Assembly (NCBI RefSeq): GCF_021272385.1
Contig: NZ_JAJSDZ010000009.1
Location: 620,001 to 684,000 of the forward strand
DNA from: Vibrio salinus
Lineage (GTDB): Bacteria; Pseudomonadota; Gammaproteobacteria; Enterobacterales; Vibrionaceae
Direction: 5' to 3'
Length of the DNA: 64,000 bases
Shown: one piece after another, positions 11,536-20,392 of the stretch
Numbering within the stretch: the stretch's first letter is position 1
Layout of the letters: every line of letters begins with the position of its first letter
Position numbers and translations under genes: made by a program
The notes under the pieces: model-generated
Database searches by the model: none
The model's input: the letters and a program-made list of their open reading frames with translations, nothing else
Told to the model about the DNA's origin: nothing

Positions 11536-12276
11536 ATGAGTACTAGCAGCAATTCTGAATATCACCGTATCGTTGTTCTCGATACGGAGACAACGGGTAT
11601 GAACCGGGAGGGTGGGCCTCACTACGAAGGACACCGAATCATTGAAATTGGTGCAGTGGAAATTGTAAACCGGAAACTGACCGGTCGTCATTTTCATGTT
11701 TATCTCAAACCGGATCGGGAGATACAGCCGGAAGCGATTGAAGTTCACGGTATAACGGATGAATTTTTGAGAGATAAACCTGAGTATCCTGACGTGCACG
11801 ATGAATTTCTGGAATTCATCAAAGGGGCAGAATTAGTCGCTCACAACGCGCCCTTTGACGTCGGTTTTATGGATTACGAATTCTCCAAACTGAATAAACA
11901 TGTCGGTCAGACAGAACAGTATTGCAAAGTGACCGATACGCTGGCGATGGCCAAGAAAATTTTTCCGGGTAAGCGAAATAACTTAGACGTTTTATGTGAT
12001 CGGTACGGAATTGATAATTCGCACCGGACGTTGCATGGGGCGTTACTCGATGCTGAGATTCTTGCTGACGTTTATTTGTTAATGACCGGGGGACAAACCA
12101 GCATTCAGTTTGCCGGTGCTTATAGTTCTGAAGGATCTGCCGGTGAAACCATAAAAAGGTTATCCGCAGGCAGAAAACCATTAAAGATTTTAACCGCTTC
12201 TGCCGATGACTTAACTGCACATGAAGAAAGATTGGACTTAGTTGAAAAGAGCGGCGCCTGCCTTTGGCGAAATTAG
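11536..12276 (+). CDS. dnaQ: DNA polymerase III epsilon subunit, 3'-5' proofreading exonuclease
   Basis: Epsilon proofreads for DnaE. The DEDDh exonuclease motifs are all present: LDTETTG (D16, E18), HNAPFDVGFMD (near 100-110) and HRTLHGALLDAEILADVYL (His and Asp near 160-170). A linker and C-terminal segment for alpha-subunit binding follow. The length is 246 residues. The stop is nine bases before the next gene, whose ribosome site AGGAGA overlaps the stop region, so the two are probably translated from one message. Confidence 0.97.
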   Translation: MSTSSNSEYHRIVVLDTETTGMNREGGPHYEGHRIIEIGAVEIVNRKLTGRHFHVYLKPDREIQPEAIEVHGITDEFLRDKPEYPDVHDEFLEFIKGAELVAHNAPFDVGFMDYEFSKLNKHVGQTEQYCKVTDTLAMAKKIFPGKRNNLDVLCDRYGIDNSHRTLHGALLDAEILADVYLLMTGGQTSIQFAGAYSSEGSAGETIKRLSAGRKPLKILTASADDLTAHEERLDLVEKSGACLWRN

Positions 12277-12284
12277 GAGATATT

Positions 12285-13532
12285 ATGTTGCAGAGACTGT
12301 TACTCATAATCGGACTTTTGTTCGCGTTTGAGAGTGTTGCTGCAACAAGTGAAATGTCATTACTGGATAACCGTTTCAGAGTTGACCCTACCATCTCGCA
12401 AATCACTTTTGTTATCTACCGGAGTAAACCGTCCCGGCCGGTGGTATTAGTCAGGCCCGATGGGGTCAAATACTATTCACAACGGCATCCGGACAATGTC
12501 CGCTGGTATCAGGAATCGTCTATGGATATCGTTTCGATAGACAAGCCTATGCCCGGCCCATGGCAGGCTATCGGTAAAGTAACCCCTAAAAACAATATTA
12601 AACTCATCTCCAACCTTGAGCTGACTTCCCAGAAGTTACCGCTCAGGTTGTATCATGGTGAAGAGCTGAAGTTTACAGCCCGTTTAACCTCTAATGGCAA
12701 ACCACTTACACTCCGGGATTTTCTTGACCGGGTTAAGCTGAAAGTTACGTTAATTAAGTATCTGGAAAATCAGGATAAACTTGCTAAGGAAGCCAGACCT
12801 GCTCCCATTGTTTTAGGTGAATTTAGTGATGACGGCCGTGGCCTTGATGAACGCCCCGGAGATGGCGTCTTCACTGCCAGTGTTACGATGTCAGCAGAAC
12901 CCGGAAAATACATTGCCCGAATCACATCTGGAAATGGGGTTTTTTTAAGAGCTCAGGAACAGGAAATTCTGGTTTATCCCAATCCTATAACCACAACGTT
13001 TATTCAGTCCCGGATTGATAACGAACCTCATCACATTGTGGTAACCGGAGAACAGGCAACGATAGCTCCTGGTTCATTGTTGGTTCATGTTGATCACCGT
13101 GATTCTTATGACAATGTTTTTTCAGTGGAAGGAAAAGCGTCAGAAGAAGGGTTTACCGTTAATCTGTCCATACCGAATAAAGGTGAATTTGGCAATTTTA
13201 AATGGGATGGCCGAATTTATGCTACGGAGTTCTCTACTAACCGGCCATTACAGTTTACCATTCCACTGCATACGTATAGTGTCGTCGATGAAATTGACCT
13301 GGAAAAAACCCGCAAACTTCAGGAAGAAGCACTGGCTGCGAAACGTAAGCTGGAAGAGCAACAGGCTCAGATAGAGGCCCGGGAAGCTCAGCGTTCTAAA
13401 ATGACGATTATTATCATTATTTTAAATGTTGTTGCTATCGTACTTGGGCTTATCGGTTGGATTGCTTATAAAAAAGTCCTCGCTAAAAAGGCACTTAAAC
13501 CTGAAATGCAATTAAATATGCCCGAAGAATAA
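12285..13532 (+). CDS. TIGR03503-like membrane protein of unknown function
   Basis: This is a 415-residue protein with a cleavable-looking signal (LLLIIGLLFAFESVAA), a large predicted periplasmic part rich in beta strands (MDIVSIDKPMPGPWQAIGKV; DDGRGLDERPGDGVFTA), a charged coiled-coil segment (about 345-375, rich in E, K, Q and R) and a C-terminal membrane helix (IIIIILNVVAIVLGLIGWIAY). It resembles the uncharacterised TIGR03503 family seen beside dnaQ in vibrios; this is from memory. An upstream in-frame TTG at 12264 lies inside dnaQ; the ATG at 12285 has AGGAGA four bases away and gives the clean signal peptide. Confidence 0.8.
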   Translation: MLQRLLLIIGLLFAFESVAATSEMSLLDNRFRVDPTISQITFVIYRSKPSRPVVLVRPDGVKYYSQRHPDNVRWYQESSMDIVSIDKPMPGPWQAIGKVTPKNNIKLISNLELTSQKLPLRLYHGEELKFTARLTSNGKPLTLRDFLDRVKLKVTLIKYLENQDKLAKEARPAPIVLGEFSDDGRGLDERPGDGVFTASVTMSAEPGKYIARITSGNGVFLRAQEQEILVYPNPITTTFIQSRIDNEPHHIVVTGEQATIAPGSLLVHVDHRDSYDNVFSVEGKASEEGFTVNLSIPNKGEFGNFKWDGRIYATEFSTNRPLQFTIPLHTYSVVDEIDLEKTRKLQEEALAAKRKLEEQQAQIEAREAQRSKMTIIIIILNVVAIVLGLIGWIAYKKVLAKKALKPEMQLNMPEE

Positions 13533-13643
13533 GAAGTTACACTCATTTTAAGGTCGACAGACTGTTTGGTTGCGGTAAACTCCACTATATTTTACTTTTA
13601 TCCCTGAAAGTCACTTAACTTAAGTATATTCGAGAGAAAAGCC

Positions 13644-14219
13644 ATGTATCACGATCTGATAAAAAATGAATTAACAGAAGCTGCTGATGTTCTTAATAAA
13701 TTCCTGAATGATGAACGTTGCCTTGAACAGATTGAAGCTGCTGCGAAATTACTGGCAGATTCATTTAAACAAGGTGGGAAAGTATTGTCATGCGGTAATG
13801 GTGGCTCTCATTGTGACTCGATGCACTTTGCAGAAGAACTGACTGGGCGTTATCGTGAAAACAGACCGGGATATGCAGGTATTGCTATTTCAGATCCAAG
13901 CCACCTTTCCTGTGTCAGTAATGATTTTGGTTATGACTTCGTCTTTTCACGTTATGTTGAAGCGGTTGGTCAGGAAGGGGACGTGCTTTTGGGTATCTCA
14001 ACGTCGGGTAATTCCGGAAATATTATTAAGGCCATTGATGCGGCGAAAGACAAAGGAATGAAGACCATTGCACTGACGGGGAAAGATGGCGGTCAGATGG
14101 CCGGGCTGGCTGATATTGAAATCCGGGTTCCTCATTTTGGTTATGCGGATCGCATCCAGGAAGTACATATAAAGGTTATTCATATTCTGATTATGCTGAT
14201 TGAAAAAGAGATGGCTTAA
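13644..14219 (+). CDS. gmhA: Sedoheptulose-7-phosphate isomerase
   Basis: GmhA (LpcA) converts sedoheptulose 7-phosphate to D-glycero-D-manno-heptose 7-phosphate, the first step of ADP-heptose synthesis for the LPS core. The 191-residue protein is a single SIS domain. Sugar-phosphate-binding motifs include [18 protein letters not shown] (about 50-68) and [11 protein letters not shown] (about 115-126); a C-terminal helix carries [13 protein letters not shown], with metal or substrate His residues. The neighbouring yafJ gene follows directly, as in E. coli. Confidence 0.97.
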   Translation: MYHDLIKNELTEAADVLNKFLNDERCLEQIEAAAKLLADSFKQGGKVLSCGNGGSHCDSMHFAEELTGRYRENRPGYAGIAISDPSHLSCVSNDFGYDFVFSRYVEAVGQEGDVLLGISTSGNSGNIIKAIDAAKDKGMKTIALTGKDGGQMAGLADIEIRVPHFGYADRIQEVHIKVIHILIMLIEKEMA

Positions 14220-14256
14220 TTGCTGTTTTCAAAGAAGATAACGGGAGAATCTTTCA

Positions 14257-15102
14257 ATGTGTGAATTGCTCGGCATGAGTGCAAATGTGCCGACTGATAT
14301 TTGCTTCAGTTTTACCGGACTCATGCAACGTGGAGGGCGTACCGGTCCTCATAAAGATGGTTGGGGTATTACGTTCTATGAAGGTAAGGGTTTCAGAACG
14401 TTTAAGGACCCTCAACCGGGTTATCAGTCTAAAATTGCTGAATTAGTCCAAAATTATCCTATTAAAAGTTGTGCAGTGATAAGTCATATCCGTCAGGCAA
14501 ACCGGGGTGGTGTGAATTTAGAAAATACGCACCCTTTTACCAGAGAACTGTGGGGGCAATTTTGGACATTTGCGCACAATGGCCAGCTTACCGGTTATCA
14601 AAAGTTAGATACCGGGAATCATCGGCCTGTTGGCGCAACCGACAGCGAGAAAGCGTTTTGTTGGCTTCTTAAGCGTCTTGAAGAGCACTTTGTGACGCCT
14701 CCGGATGATTTTAAGACCATTTGCCTGTTTATTGCCGAATGCTGTGATGAGTTAAGAACTATGGGCGTTTTTAACATGCTTTTGTCTAACGGAGAGCATG
14801 TGATGACTTATTGTACTAATCATTTGTACTGGATTACCCGTAAAGCGCCATTTGGTACGGCAGCCCTTATTGATGAAGACGTGGAAGTTAATTTTCAGGA
14901 AGAAACGACGCCGGATGATGTTGTCTCTGTGGTTGCTACTCAGCCGCTGACGATGAATGAAGTCTGGCATCGAATGAAACCAGGAGAATTTAACTTGTTT
15001 TACTTTGGCCAACAGGTTGCCAGTAATTCAGAGGAACTGAAAGACGTTCCTTTTGCAGAAAAGAAACCGGGTAATCAGGCGCCTCTGGAAGATTCTGAAT
15101 AA
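14257..15102 (+). CDS. yafJ: Class II glutamine amidotransferase, YafJ-like
   Basis: The protein begins MCELLGMSAN, so Cys2 becomes the N-terminal nucleophile of an Ntn-type glutaminase after Met removal. Further amidotransferase features are MQRGGRTGPHKDGWGI (Arg and Gly of the glutamine pocket), SHIRQANRGG, NTHPF and FAHNGQL. No synthase domain follows within the 281 residues, so the acceptor of the ammonia is unknown. A GGGAG ribosome site precedes the ATG. It is probably co-transcribed with gmhA (37-base gap). Confidence 0.9.
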   Translation: MCELLGMSANVPTDICFSFTGLMQRGGRTGPHKDGWGITFYEGKGFRTFKDPQPGYQSKIAELVQNYPIKSCAVISHIRQANRGGVNLENTHPFTRELWGQFWTFAHNGQLTGYQKLDTGNHRPVGATDSEKAFCWLLKRLEEHFVTPPDDFKTICLFIAECCDELRTMGVFNMLLSNGEHVMTYCTNHLYWITRKAPFGTAALIDEDVEVNFQEETTPDDVVSVVATQPLTMNEVWHRMKPGEFNLFYFGQQVASNSEELKDVPFAEKKPGNQAPLEDSE

Positions 15103-15136
15103 AAAAACGGATGCCAGTTGTGCATCCGTTTTTTAT
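15101..15136. terminator. Bidirectional terminator between yafJ and purN
   Basis: AAAAAACGGATGC pairs with GCATCCGTTTTTT; both strands end in a T run, which suits the convergent genes on either side. Confidence 0.85.
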
Positions 15137-15157
15137 TGTACCGGTTTTAGGGGCGCT

Positions 15158-15796
15158 TTATCTTTTGATAAAACCATTCATTCCCAGCGGTTCTCCGTCT
15201 AAGAAGGCTTTCCCTTCTTTCATTTCAAGACGATTTTCAACGAACCATTGAACGACTAGTGGATAGATAATGTGTTCTTTTTCCTGAACTTTTTTAGTCA
15301 GAGACTCCACTGTATCCTCATCGAGGATTGGAATACGGGCCTGCATGATAACAGGACCACCATCAAGTTGTTCTGTTACAAAATGAACACTGGTACCATG
15401 TTCTTCATCTCCGGCATGAATAGCCCGTTGATACGTATTCAGGCCGGGATATTTAGGAAGTAAAGATGGGTGAATATTTATCATTCGTCCAAGATAATGG
15501 CGAACAAATTCACCGCTTAATATTCTCATGTAGCCGGCCAGAACTATCAGGTCGGGGGTATGTTCATCAATTTGTTCCATTAAAGAACGGTCAAAAGCAT
15601 CCCGGGTATCGAATGCTTTTGGATCAATAAATACGGCGTCCGCACCCGCTTTCTTTGCTCTTTCCAAGCCATAAGCTGTTGCTTTATTAGAAAAAACGGC
15701 AGTGACTTTGCCATCTTTAATGCTTGTATCACAAGCATCCAGAATTGCTTGTAAGTTAGTACCATTTCCTGAAATTAAAACAACTACACTCTTCAT
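15158..15796 (-). CDS. purN: Phosphoribosylglycinamide formyltransferase
   Basis: PurN formylates GAR with 10-formyl-tetrahydrofolate in step 3 of purine synthesis. The N-terminus has the GAR phosphate-binding loop SGNGTNLQA (9-17), and the catalytic segment MINIHPSLLPKYPG (near 104-117) contains the Asn and His of the active site. HVVTEQLDGGP-type residues with the catalytic Asp follow. Three bases separate it from purM, so the order is the usual purM-purN operon. Confidence 0.97.
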   Translation of the reverse strand: MKSVVVLISGNGTNLQAILDACDTSIKDGKVTAVFSNKATAYGLERAKKAGADAVFIDPKAFDTRDAFDRSLMEQIDEHTPDLIVLAGYMRILSGEFVRHYLGRMINIHPSLLPKYPGLNTYQRAIHAGDEEHGTSVHFVTEQLDGGPVIMQARIPILDEDTVESLTKKVQEKEHIIYPLVVQWFVENRLEMKEGKAFLDGEPLGMNGFIKR

Positions 15797-15799
15797 GAA

Positions 15800-16840
15800 C
15801 TATACGATCTCTACTTGTTCTTCATCTGCTGTTGCAGCAGCGATATTACCTATAATCCATGCATTTTCGCCTTCTGCCTCAAGAAGTTCAACTGCTGATT
15901 CAGCCTGATCCTTTGGAAGAGCGATTATGAGACCTACGCCACAGTTAAATGTGCGGTACATTTCGTGAGTATCGACGTTGCCTTTTTTCTGAAGCCAGTT
16001 GAAAATAGCCGGCCATTCCCAGCTGTTACCGTTAATAACGGCTTTAGTTCCTTCAGGAAGTACCCGGGGAATATTTTCCCAGAAGCCGCCACCGGTAATA
16101 TGAGAAATAGCGTGTATTGAATGCTCTGCAATAAGCTTAAGGCCTGACTTGATATAGATACGTGTGGGTTCAAGCAGATGCTCACCAACCGGTTTCCCCT
16201 CTAATAGCTCGTTTTTATCTGCTTTTGAGACTTCAAGGATTTTTCGAATTAATGAGTATCCATTTGAATGAGGACCGCTGGAGCCGACGGCAATCAGAGC
16301 ATCACCTGCGGCAACTTTTGAACCATCAATGATATTTTCTTTTTCTACCACACCGACACAGAAACCAGCAACGTCGTAATCTTCGCCTTCATACATTCCG
16401 GGCATTTCTGCTGTTTCACCACCGATAAGTGAACAACCCGCCTGCAGACAACCTTCGGCTATGCCTGAAACAACGTCTGCTGCAGTGTCAACATCAAGCT
16501 TCCCTGTTGCATAGTAATCAAGGAAGAACAGAGGTTCTGCGCCCTGAACGATGAGATCATTCACACACATCGCGACGAGATCGATACCGATCGTGTCATG
16601 TTTATTCATATCCAAAGCCACGCGAAGCTTTGTACCTACACCGTCCGTACCGGAGACCAAAACTGGTTGTTTGTATTTGGTCGGTAATTCACACAGGGCG
16701 CCAAAACCACCAATACCCCCCATTACTTCCGGGCGACGAGTACGTTTTACAGCACCTTTAATTTTCTCAACAAGCGCGTTGCCTGCGTCGATATCTACAC
16801 CAGCGTCTTTATAGCTCAAAGAAGTGTTATTGCCACTCAC
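15800..16840 (-). CDS. purM: Phosphoribosylformylglycinamidine cyclo-ligase (AIR synthase)
   Basis: PurM closes FGAM to aminoimidazole ribonucleotide with ATP in purine synthesis. The 346-residue protein starts [15 protein letters not shown] and shows [20 protein letters not shown] (ATP site), [22 protein letters not shown] and AHITGGG-type motifs typical of the family. It is first gene of the purMN operon. A consensus PurR operator lies 64 bases upstream of its start. Confidence 0.98.
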   Translation of the reverse strand: MSGNNTSLSYKDAGVDIDAGNALVEKIKGAVKRTRRPEVMGGIGGFGALCELPTKYKQPVLVSGTDGVGTKLRVALDMNKHDTIGIDLVAMCVNDLIVQGAEPLFFLDYYATGKLDVDTAADVVSGIAEGCLQAGCSLIGGETAEMPGMYEGEDYDVAGFCVGVVEKENIIDGSKVAAGDALIAVGSSGPHSNGYSLIRKILEVSKADKNELLEGKPVGEHLLEPTRIYIKSGLKLIAEHSIHAISHITGGGFWENIPRVLPEGTKAVINGNSWEWPAIFNWLQKKGNVDTHEMYRTFNCGVGLIIALPKDQAESAVELLEAEGENAWIIGNIAAATADEEQVEIV

Positions 16841-16903
16841 GGGGAAATCCTCGATTTTAAGTTGGATATGAAAACGGCGCTATTCTACAGGGAAAAGTTA
16901 AAA

Positions 16904-16919
16904 AGGAAAACGTTTGCGT
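16904..16919. promoter_or_regulatory. PurR operator between purM and upp
   Basis: Read on the minus strand the site is ACGCAAACGTTTTCCT, which matches every fixed position of the E. coli PurR consensus ANGCAANCGNTTNCNT. It sits between the divergent purM and upp starts, so PurR with hypoxanthine or guanine would be expected to repress purMN and could also affect upp. Confidence 0.85.
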
Positions 16920-17007
16920 GGTTTTTTTTCGACTAATTGGGTACTGAATGTCCTTAGAAAAAGTGTATACTTCGCCCGTTTGTTTATTAATACTGCCGGA
17001 GATGGAA

Positions 17008-17634
17008 ATGAAAGTTGTTGAAGTGAAGCACCCTCTAGTAAAACATAAACTGGGTCTGATGAGAGAAGGTGATATCAGCACAAAGCGTTTTCGTGAGCTA
17101 GCGACTGAAGTAGGTAGCCTGCTAACTTATGAAGCAACAGCAGATTTTGAAACTGAGAGCATCACAATTGAAGGGTGGAATGGGCCTGTACAGGTTGAGC
17201 AGATCAAAGGCAAAAAGGTCACAGTCGTTCCGATTCTTCGTGCTGGTCTTGGCATGATGGATGGCGTATTAGAGCATATTCCAAGTGCAAGAATCAGTGT
17301 TGTTGGTATTTATCGTGATGAGAAAACATTAGAGCCAGTTCCTTATTTCAATAAGTTAGCTTCTAATATTGACGAACGTATTGCATTGGTTGTTGATCCT
17401 ATGCTGGCAACCGGTGGTTCAATGATTTCAACCATTGATTTATTAAAATCGAAAGGATGTACTCAGTTTAAAATTCTTGTTTTAGTGGCTGCTCCGGAAG
17501 GTATTAAAGCTTTAGAAGAAGCTCATCCTGATGTTGAGCTTTATACAGCAGCTATTGATGAGAGACTGAATAGTAATGGTTACATCGTTCCTGGTTTGGG
17601 TGATGCCGGCGATAAAATTTTTGGTACCAAATAG
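17008..17634 (+). CDS. upp: Uracil phosphoribosyltransferase
   Basis: Upp salvages uracil with PRPP to make UMP. The PRPP-binding loop DPMLATGGS, the ILRAGLGM segment and the C-terminal uracil-binding [16 protein letters not shown] are all present. Upstream in-frame codons extend the frame to 16948, but ATG 17008 gives the almost invariant N-terminus [16 protein letters not shown] and 208 residues, with GGAGATGGA just ahead as the ribosome site. It is divergent from purM. Confidence 0.97.
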   Translation: MKVVEVKHPLVKHKLGLMREGDISTKRFRELATEVGSLLTYEATADFETESITIEGWNGPVQVEQIKGKKVTVVPILRAGLGMMDGVLEHIPSARISVVGIYRDEKTLEPVPYFNKLASNIDERIALVVDPMLATGGSMISTIDLLKSKGCTQFKILVLVAAPEGIKALEEAHPDVELYTAAIDERLNSNGYIVPGLGDAGDKIFGTK

Positions 17635-17671
17635 TAATCGATTTCATTAGAACAATGAGCGCTATTAATAG

Positions 17672-17697
17672 AAGAGGAGAATACTCCTCTTTTTTTG
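17672..17697 (+). terminator. Rho-independent terminator after upp
   Basis: AGAGGAG pairs with CTCCTCT around an AATA-type loop, followed by seven T. Its T tract overlaps the CRP-like site of the next gene. Confidence 0.85.
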
Positions 17698-17711
17698 TGA
17701 TTTATATCACG
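17696..17711. promoter_or_regulatory. CRP-like site upstream of the diguanylate cyclase
   Basis: TGTGATTTATATCACG matches the CRP consensus TGTGA-N6-TCACA at 9 of 10 fixed positions. A TATAAA box lies about 10 bases downstream, so bound CRP could either activate a later start or block this box. Control of the cyclase by cAMP-CRP is an inference. Confidence 0.6.
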
Positions 17712-17746
17712 AAATAGTGGTATAAAAAATAAGGTTTATTTCTCTT

Positions 17747-17818
17747 GTGCCGATACCCCTGTAGCTAAGTACGCAAATAAAAATGGGGAAACCCATTCCT
17801 TTCAAAGTAGACAGGCAC
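17747..17818 (+). promoter_or_regulatory. Structured 5' leader of the diguanylate cyclase gene
   Basis: GTGCC (17747-17751) can pair with GGCAC (17814-17818), extended by TGT/ACA after a bulge. Inside is a hairpin AATGGG-GAAA-CCCATT with a GNRA tetraloop. The only purine-rich stretch that could serve as ribosome site (ACAGGCA) is in the closing stem, 12 bases before the start. This could be a translation-controlling RNA; it does not match a riboswitch class I know. Confidence 0.4.
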
Positions 17819-17829
17819 TGCATAATAAT

Positions 17830-19251
17830 ATGAATAGAAAAAGGTTCAGTTGGATTCTTGTTGGTCTGATATCTCTGGGATTTATTGTAACGGGTTACAT
17901 GTCATATAAAATGGCTCACGAAACTCTGGAAGAACAAATTCAGCAAGATTCTTTACCGCTCACCAGTGATAATATTTATTCAGAAATACAACAGGATCTA
18001 ATTCGTCCCATCTTTATATCGTCACTAATGGCTCAGGACACATTCGTTCGGGACTGGACGATCTCAGGGGAAGTGAATTCACTGAAGATGGTCCACTATC
18101 TGAAAGAAATAAAGCATCAGTATAATACGGTGTCCAGTTTTTATGTTTCTGATAAAACGAAAAATTACTACCATTACAGTGGGGTGTTAAGAAAAGTCTC
18201 CAGATCCAATATGTCGGATTCCTGGTATTTTCGGGTTAAAAATCTGAAACCGGGGAAGGATTATGAAATCAACATCGACTCAGATACCGCTGATCCATCG
18301 AGGGTTGTTGTTTTTGTCAATTACCGTGTTTATGATTTTTCTCATAAATTTCTTGGTATTATCGGTGTGGGTTTGAGTTCGAATGCTGTTTCACAGATTA
18401 TTGAAAAATATAAGAAACGCTATGAGCGGGACATCTATTTCATCAACGATTTAGGCGATGTGACGCTACAGGGAAAGACCCAGGAGAATTTTAGATCAAT
18501 ACATGATCGGCCGGGGTTAAAAAACATTGCTCAGAAAATTTTAACGTCTCCCAGTATGTCGGGTAGTTACCAGTTTAATGGGGAAACCCGCTATATAAGT
18601 AGCCGGTGGGTTGATGAGTTTCAGTGGTTCATCATTGTTGAGCAAAAAGATGAGTTTAATGGATTGATCCTAAAGCGGGCAATTATTAATAATCTGGTTA
18701 TCAGTTTGCTGGTGGCCTTGTCCGTCATCATTCTTGCACATTGGGTCTTTAAAAATTATCAGTCACGGCTGGAAACCATGGCAACAAAGGACAAGTTGAC
18801 AGGAGTACATAACCGTCAGGTGTTTGATGAACTGGTTCAGACAAAATGTGAGGTTACAACGGTTAAGGATGCGCCCCTTTCACTTGCTTTACTGGACATT
18901 GACCATTTTAAAGAGGTTAATGATACTTATGGTCATACTATCGGTGACTTTGTTTTGACTCGCGTTGCGGATACCTGCTTGTCACACCTTTCGGGTCGTG
19001 GAGAAGTATGCCGGTGGGGAGGTGAGGAGTTTGTGTTGGTATTGCCTTTTATTGATAAAGAAAAAGCACTTCAGTTATTGGAATCTGTACGAAAAGAGAT
19101 TCAGAATCAGTCTGAGACACCCAATGTCACCGTTAGTATAGGACTGGTCGAACGTGAGCCGATGGAAAGAGTTCAGTCAATGCTAAGCCGGGCGGATAAA
19201 GCAATGTATAAAGCCAAGAAACAGGGCCGGAATAATGTTCAGTTTGGTTAA
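17830..19251 (+). CDS. Membrane diguanylate cyclase with periplasmic sensor domain
   Basis: This 473-residue protein should make cyclic di-GMP from two GTP. It has a membrane helix at 5-25, a periplasmic region of about 250 residues with Cache-like features (SWYFRVKNLKPGKDYEINIDSDTADPSRV split across strands), a second membrane helix near 280-302 and a GGDEF domain from about 315. The active-site motif is GGEEF (397-401), with DIDHFKEVNDTYGH upstream. No RxxD inhibitory site precedes it, so product inhibition is probably absent. The ligand is unknown. A CRP-like site and a folded leader precede the gene. Confidence 0.9.
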   Translation: MNRKRFSWILVGLISLGFIVTGYMSYKMAHETLEEQIQQDSLPLTSDNIYSEIQQDLIRPIFISSLMAQDTFVRDWTISGEVNSLKMVHYLKEIKHQYNTVSSFYVSDKTKNYYHYSGVLRKVSRSNMSDSWYFRVKNLKPGKDYEINIDSDTADPSRVVVFVNYRVYDFSHKFLGIIGVGLSSNAVSQIIEKYKKRYERDIYFINDLGDVTLQGKTQENFRSIHDRPGLKNIAQKILTSPSMSGSYQFNGETRYISSRWVDEFQWFIIVEQKDEFNGLILKRAIINNLVISLLVALSVIILAHWVFKNYQSRLETMATKDKLTGVHNRQVFDELVQTKCEVTTVKDAPLSLALLDIDHFKEVNDTYGHTIGDFVLTRVADTCLSHLSGRGEVCRWGGEEFVLVLPFIDKEKALQLLESVRKEIQNQSETPNVTVSIGLVEREPMERVQSMLSRADKAMYKAKKQGRNNVQFG

Positions 19252-19282
19252 TTCCGTATTCAGTGAATGTCAGTGAAATGAC

Positions 19283-19306
19283 ACGGCAGTCGTCGGTGAC
19301 TGCCGT
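19283..19306. terminator. Hairpin between diguanylate cyclase and rluF
   Basis: ACGGCAGTC pairs with GACTGCCGT around a six-base loop, followed by TTTCGTCT. It lies between convergent genes and probably ends the cyclase transcript; the T tract is weak. Confidence 0.6.
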
Positions 19307-19319
19307 TTCGTCTGTCTAG

Positions 19320-20306
19320 CTATTTCTTAAGACTCAGTTTGCCGGCTTTACGGATCTTTGGCTGAGAAGAAGAATTACCGGAACGCCGTGATTCTTTAGC
19401 CTGACTTGCTGTTTTATTCGCTTGTTTCCGCCGTTTTGAATTTGGACCATAACGCAGATCATCGGCATTATGCCCTTTATAGGTTTTGTGTTTCTTTACC
19501 GGTACGTTTTGATTTTTATGATCATACAGTTTGGCATCCATCGCTTTGGGAATGAGTGTGCCGTCTTTCGATTGTCTGGATGCTTCCTCTGTTCCTACCG
19601 ATTGTTCACAAAGCGAAAGTAACTGAGTAATTTCGTCCTGATCTAAATACCGCCATTGTCCGTTTGGTATACCGTCGATAGTAATATTCATTACTCTGAC
19701 CCGTCTTAGTTTGAAAACCTCATAGCCAAGAGCTTCACACATACGCCGGATCTGCCGGTTCAACCCTTGTGTTAAGGTGATACGAAAAGAATAATTCGTT
19801 TCTTTTTTTACCTGACAGGGAAGGGTTACCGTATCCAGTATCGGGACACCGGAAGCCATCCGGGTTAAGAATTCATTGGTCACCGGCTTATTGACGCGGA
19901 CAACGTATTCTTTTTCATGTTGGTTTCCGGCCCGGAGAATCTTATTAACCACATCACCGTCGTTGGTCAGGAAGATCAATCCTTCAGAGGGCTTATCCAG
20001 CCGGCCAATAGGGAATATTCGCGTTTTATGATTAACAAAGTCAACGATGTTGCCTTCAACATGACGTTCTGTTGTACAGGTGATACCGGCTGGCTTATTC
20101 AATGCGATATAGATGGGTTTTGCTTTGGGCTTTAGGGGTAAGCCCTTAATCAGTATTTCATCGTTATCGCTGACTTTCAGTCCCATTTCCGGTATTTGTC
20201 CGTTTACGGTAACTAAAGCCGCTTCAATGAGCCGGTCTGCTTCTCTACGGGAGCAGTATCCTGTTTCACTAATGTATTTATTTAGACGTTTAAGTTCGGA
20301 TGACAT
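19320..20306 (-). CDS. rluF: 23S rRNA pseudouridine(2604) synthase
   Basis: RluF isomerises U2604 of 23S rRNA. The N-terminal S4 RNA-binding domain is RLNKYISETGYCSRREADRLI (split at about 6-26 here), followed by the RsuA/RluB/E/F catalytic domain with GRLDKPSEGLIFLTNDG, where Asp (near 102) is the nucleophile, and GLNRQIRRMCEALGYEV. It resembles E. coli RluF more than RluB/RluE, with the same DFVNHKTRIFPIGRLD context and a basic, disordered C-terminal tail (about 250-328), longer than in E. coli. Confidence 0.92.
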   Translation of the reverse strand: MSSELKRLNKYISETGYCSRREADRLIEAALVTVNGQIPEMGLKVSDNDEILIKGLPLKPKAKPIYIALNKPAGITCTTERHVEGNIVDFVNHKTRIFPIGRLDKPSEGLIFLTNDGDVVNKILRAGNQHEKEYVVRVNKPVTNEFLTRMASGVPILDTVTLPCQVKKETNYSFRITLTQGLNRQIRRMCEALGYEVFKLRRVRVMNITIDGIPNGQWRYLDQDEITQLLSLCEQSVGTEEASRQSKDGTLIPKAMDAKLYDHKNQNVPVKKHKTYKGHNADDLRYGPNSKRRKQANKTASQAKESRRSGNSSSQPKIRKAGKLSLKK

Positions 20307-20392
20307 AGATGCCTCTTAACGTTTCTCAACGGCAGATGAATAATAATGGCGGATGTGCCAGAAGGTGCAAGTTTAACATTAAACCGGGCTAT

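Noticed and set aside
16948..17007. Longer N-terminus for upp
   Set aside because: The extension is not found in the family and overlaps the promoter area; the ATG at 17008 gives the conserved start.
17747..17818. c-di-GMP class I riboswitch before the diguanylate cyclase
   Set aside because: The conserved GCACAGGGCAAACC and GGUAGGUAGCGGG elements are missing; only a GNRA hairpin and ACGCAAA are shared, which is not enough.
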